From: Apostichopus japonicus
Lineage: Eukaryota > Echinodermata > Holothuroidea > Aspidochirotida > Stichopodidae
DNA: 64,000 nt
Assembly: GCF_037975245.1 (NCBI RefSeq)
Contig: NC_092568.1
Coordinates: 10,871,501-10,935,500 of the forward strand
Reading direction: 5' to 3'
Shown: piece after piece, positions 62,696-64,000 of the stretch
Numbering within the stretch: position 1 is the stretch's first letter
Layout: the number at the start of each line of letters is the position of its first letter
Translations under genes and position numbers: made by a program
The notes under the pieces: model-generated
Seen by the model: only the letters and a program-made list of their open reading frames with translations
The model's database searches: none
What the model was told of the DNA's origin: nothing

Positions 62696-62701
62696 AATAA
62701 A
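62696..62701 (+). promoter_or_regulatory. Candidate polyadenylation signal of OATP copy 2
   Basis: First AATAAA that I see after the stop at 61151, with a G/T-rich GTGATGGGTGATG about 25-35 bases later. It would give a 3' UTR of about 1.55 kb. Confidence 0.4.
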
Positions 62702-63328
62702 GTTGCTATTTCTATATTAACGGTGATGGGTGATGCCCTTTTTTATGAAATAAAATTCCTTCAACTTCAATAGAGTCAGTTTATGTCTATCAGGTTTTCA
62801 TTTTCATCGGGAAGTTAAACAGATGAAAGATCTCCAACAGGTAGGGCCACGGACACGGGGGTGAGGATTGAGGGAGGGGGAAGAGGCATATGCAATTAAA
62901 AGTCACAGTTATGAGGGTTCACGCGTCTACAGTGGTGCAGCAGACGGCAATTTAAACACCACTGAATGTTGGTCTGACATCAGTAGGACCCGCCGCTGCA
63001 CCACCCTCTTACCATTGTCTCCCCAATCCCCCACCCTCCTTGTCGGGATTCCCTGAAACTTCATTTTGTACCGGTATCCGCAGGAAATATATAGTTATGT
63101 GTTTAAGGATAACAGATATTGTATTTGCATACTTACAACGGGGAGCGGAGGGGGGGGGGGGGAGTGGGAGGATTGCCGGGAGGGTATGTTGTACAAGATG
63201 CCATCTAGAGCTGTCTTTGCTCTTTCAATGCTGGTTTCTTCTGCAGCTCTCGTAGTCCCTCCCTTCCAATAAAGTTTATGCCCCTGATTCCACCCTTCAA
63301 GGACATGTGATTTGTACAAATTGGGCCT

Positions 63329-64000
63329 TCGACAGGTTCATTCTTGAATGAGAAACGACCATCGTGCAGTAGAAAATTCTTCAAAGTAAGGAAAACAGTG
63401 AGGACGTTTGTTTATAATAATAAGAGCATTTTTAAAGACTTCGTCAGGAATGTATATACAACAACCAATTTATCCTAAAATTCAATGATTAAAGTTCCCA
63501 ATTTCACTCATAAATTAACCAAAACGGTAAGGCTATAGCCTTAGAAATTTTTTAATATGAGGCATAAAAAAGAGAGAGAAAAAAGAAAAAAAGTGTAATG
63601 AGTTCGACTTAAATATATCAAATAGGACATCCTGACGTTTATGTTTGACTTCAAAACGGCTACGGTAGAGTCTAAAAGCCTTCAAAGTAATAACAATAAA
63701 CAGTGGGACCGTTTGTTTATTCAACACCTGACTAGAGATTCAATTGATTGAATGTAAGCTATATTGCCTGGATAAGCACTACTTTTGGCTAAGATCATGT
63801 GTAGTGTATGTTCCCTTTCGAGGGAAATGGTGATACACACCTGACGATGATCACACAGTCTCGATGCAAGGTGATGGGGTTGAGAGCGGATCAGACGTTC
63901 GGTGGTTTGGTTTTCGTGCCCAGGTTCTTTCCTGGATGACTTTTCTTAAAAGTATCCCCGGTATTAAATCATGGGAGAATGATCGACAGATATATTTTGC
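63329..64000. other. Right flank with a diverged relative of OATP intron 3
   Basis: Sequence outside the duplication. About 63750-63960 aligns by eye with 11295-11500 and 56060-56290, for example TCATGTGTAGTGTATGTTCC, GGTTGAGAGCGGATC and GGTTTTCGTGCCCAGG, with many mismatches. No exon is recognised before the window ends. Confidence 0.45.

Larger units (their letters stand above)
45331..63328 (+). repeat. Segmental duplication, copy 2 (contains OATP copy 2)
   Basis: Matches 1943-32553 in the same orientation. It lacks the nested transposon at 16995-30470, the MITEs at 2537 and 14237, and four of the six intronic minisatellite units. It has its own insertions at 48266-48691, about 50755-51095 and 52122-54084, and an inverted segment at 57068-57244. 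Identity is visibly higher in the right third than in the upstream region and intron 1. Confidence 0.9.

Overview
The window is eukaryotic (metazoan) genomic DNA: AT-rich, intron-rich, and full of G-run-bearing MITEs, microsatellites and palindromic TAGGCCTA motifs. This style, with the gene content, suggests a marine invertebrate deuterostome such as an echinoderm (possibly a sea cucumber). That assignment is inference only. No prokaryotic features (operons, CRISPR) are present.

The host genes are two nearly identical, same-strand, nine-exon genes for an organic anion transporting polypeptide (OATP/SLCO family). Copy 1 has coding exons from 3620 to 16898 and copy 2 from 46041 to 61151. Each encodes 689 aa with every exon in phase. 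Each lies in a segmental duplication (1943-32553 and 45331-63328) that covers the introns and about 2 kb past the stop codon. The two copies give 'filled' and 'empty' alleles for many transposon insertions, so the order of events can be read directly.

Downstream of copy 1's stop codon, inside its probable 3' UTR, is a nested set of DNA transposons. An outer element (16995-30470) has a 5-bp GAATT target duplication and an exact empty site at 61243-61247 in copy 2. A possible middle layer spans about 17137-30119. The inner layer is a 12.1-kb CACTA/EnSpm-like element (17667-29791). It carries an intact 836-aa zinc-finger DDE-type transposase (21209-23719) that lies inside an intron of a second, multi-exon gene beginning with a SAM domain (17973-28435). 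This two-gene element is the strongest candidate for a little-described system.

The spacer between the OATP copies (32554-45330) holds two MITEs, a SINE-like region, long stretches with nothing recognisable, and a hierarchical satellite (38584-44765). The satellite is built from trimeric ~212-bp subunits plus 1-4 copies of an 81-bp unit. There are 22 of these units, each with a CACGTG E-box. Copy 2 also carries its own hAT insertions (48266-48691, 52122-54084).

Other notable items: a 114-bp minisatellite made from the end of OATP exon 2 and its donor site, whose intronic repeats each look like an in-frame 36-nt microexon; two long hairpins in the last OATP intron; a degenerate hammerhead-ribozyme-like motif in a tRNA-headed SINE (580-1196, minus strand); and a small inversion in intron 4 between the copies. 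All exon models were read by eye from splice sites and phase, without transcript evidence.
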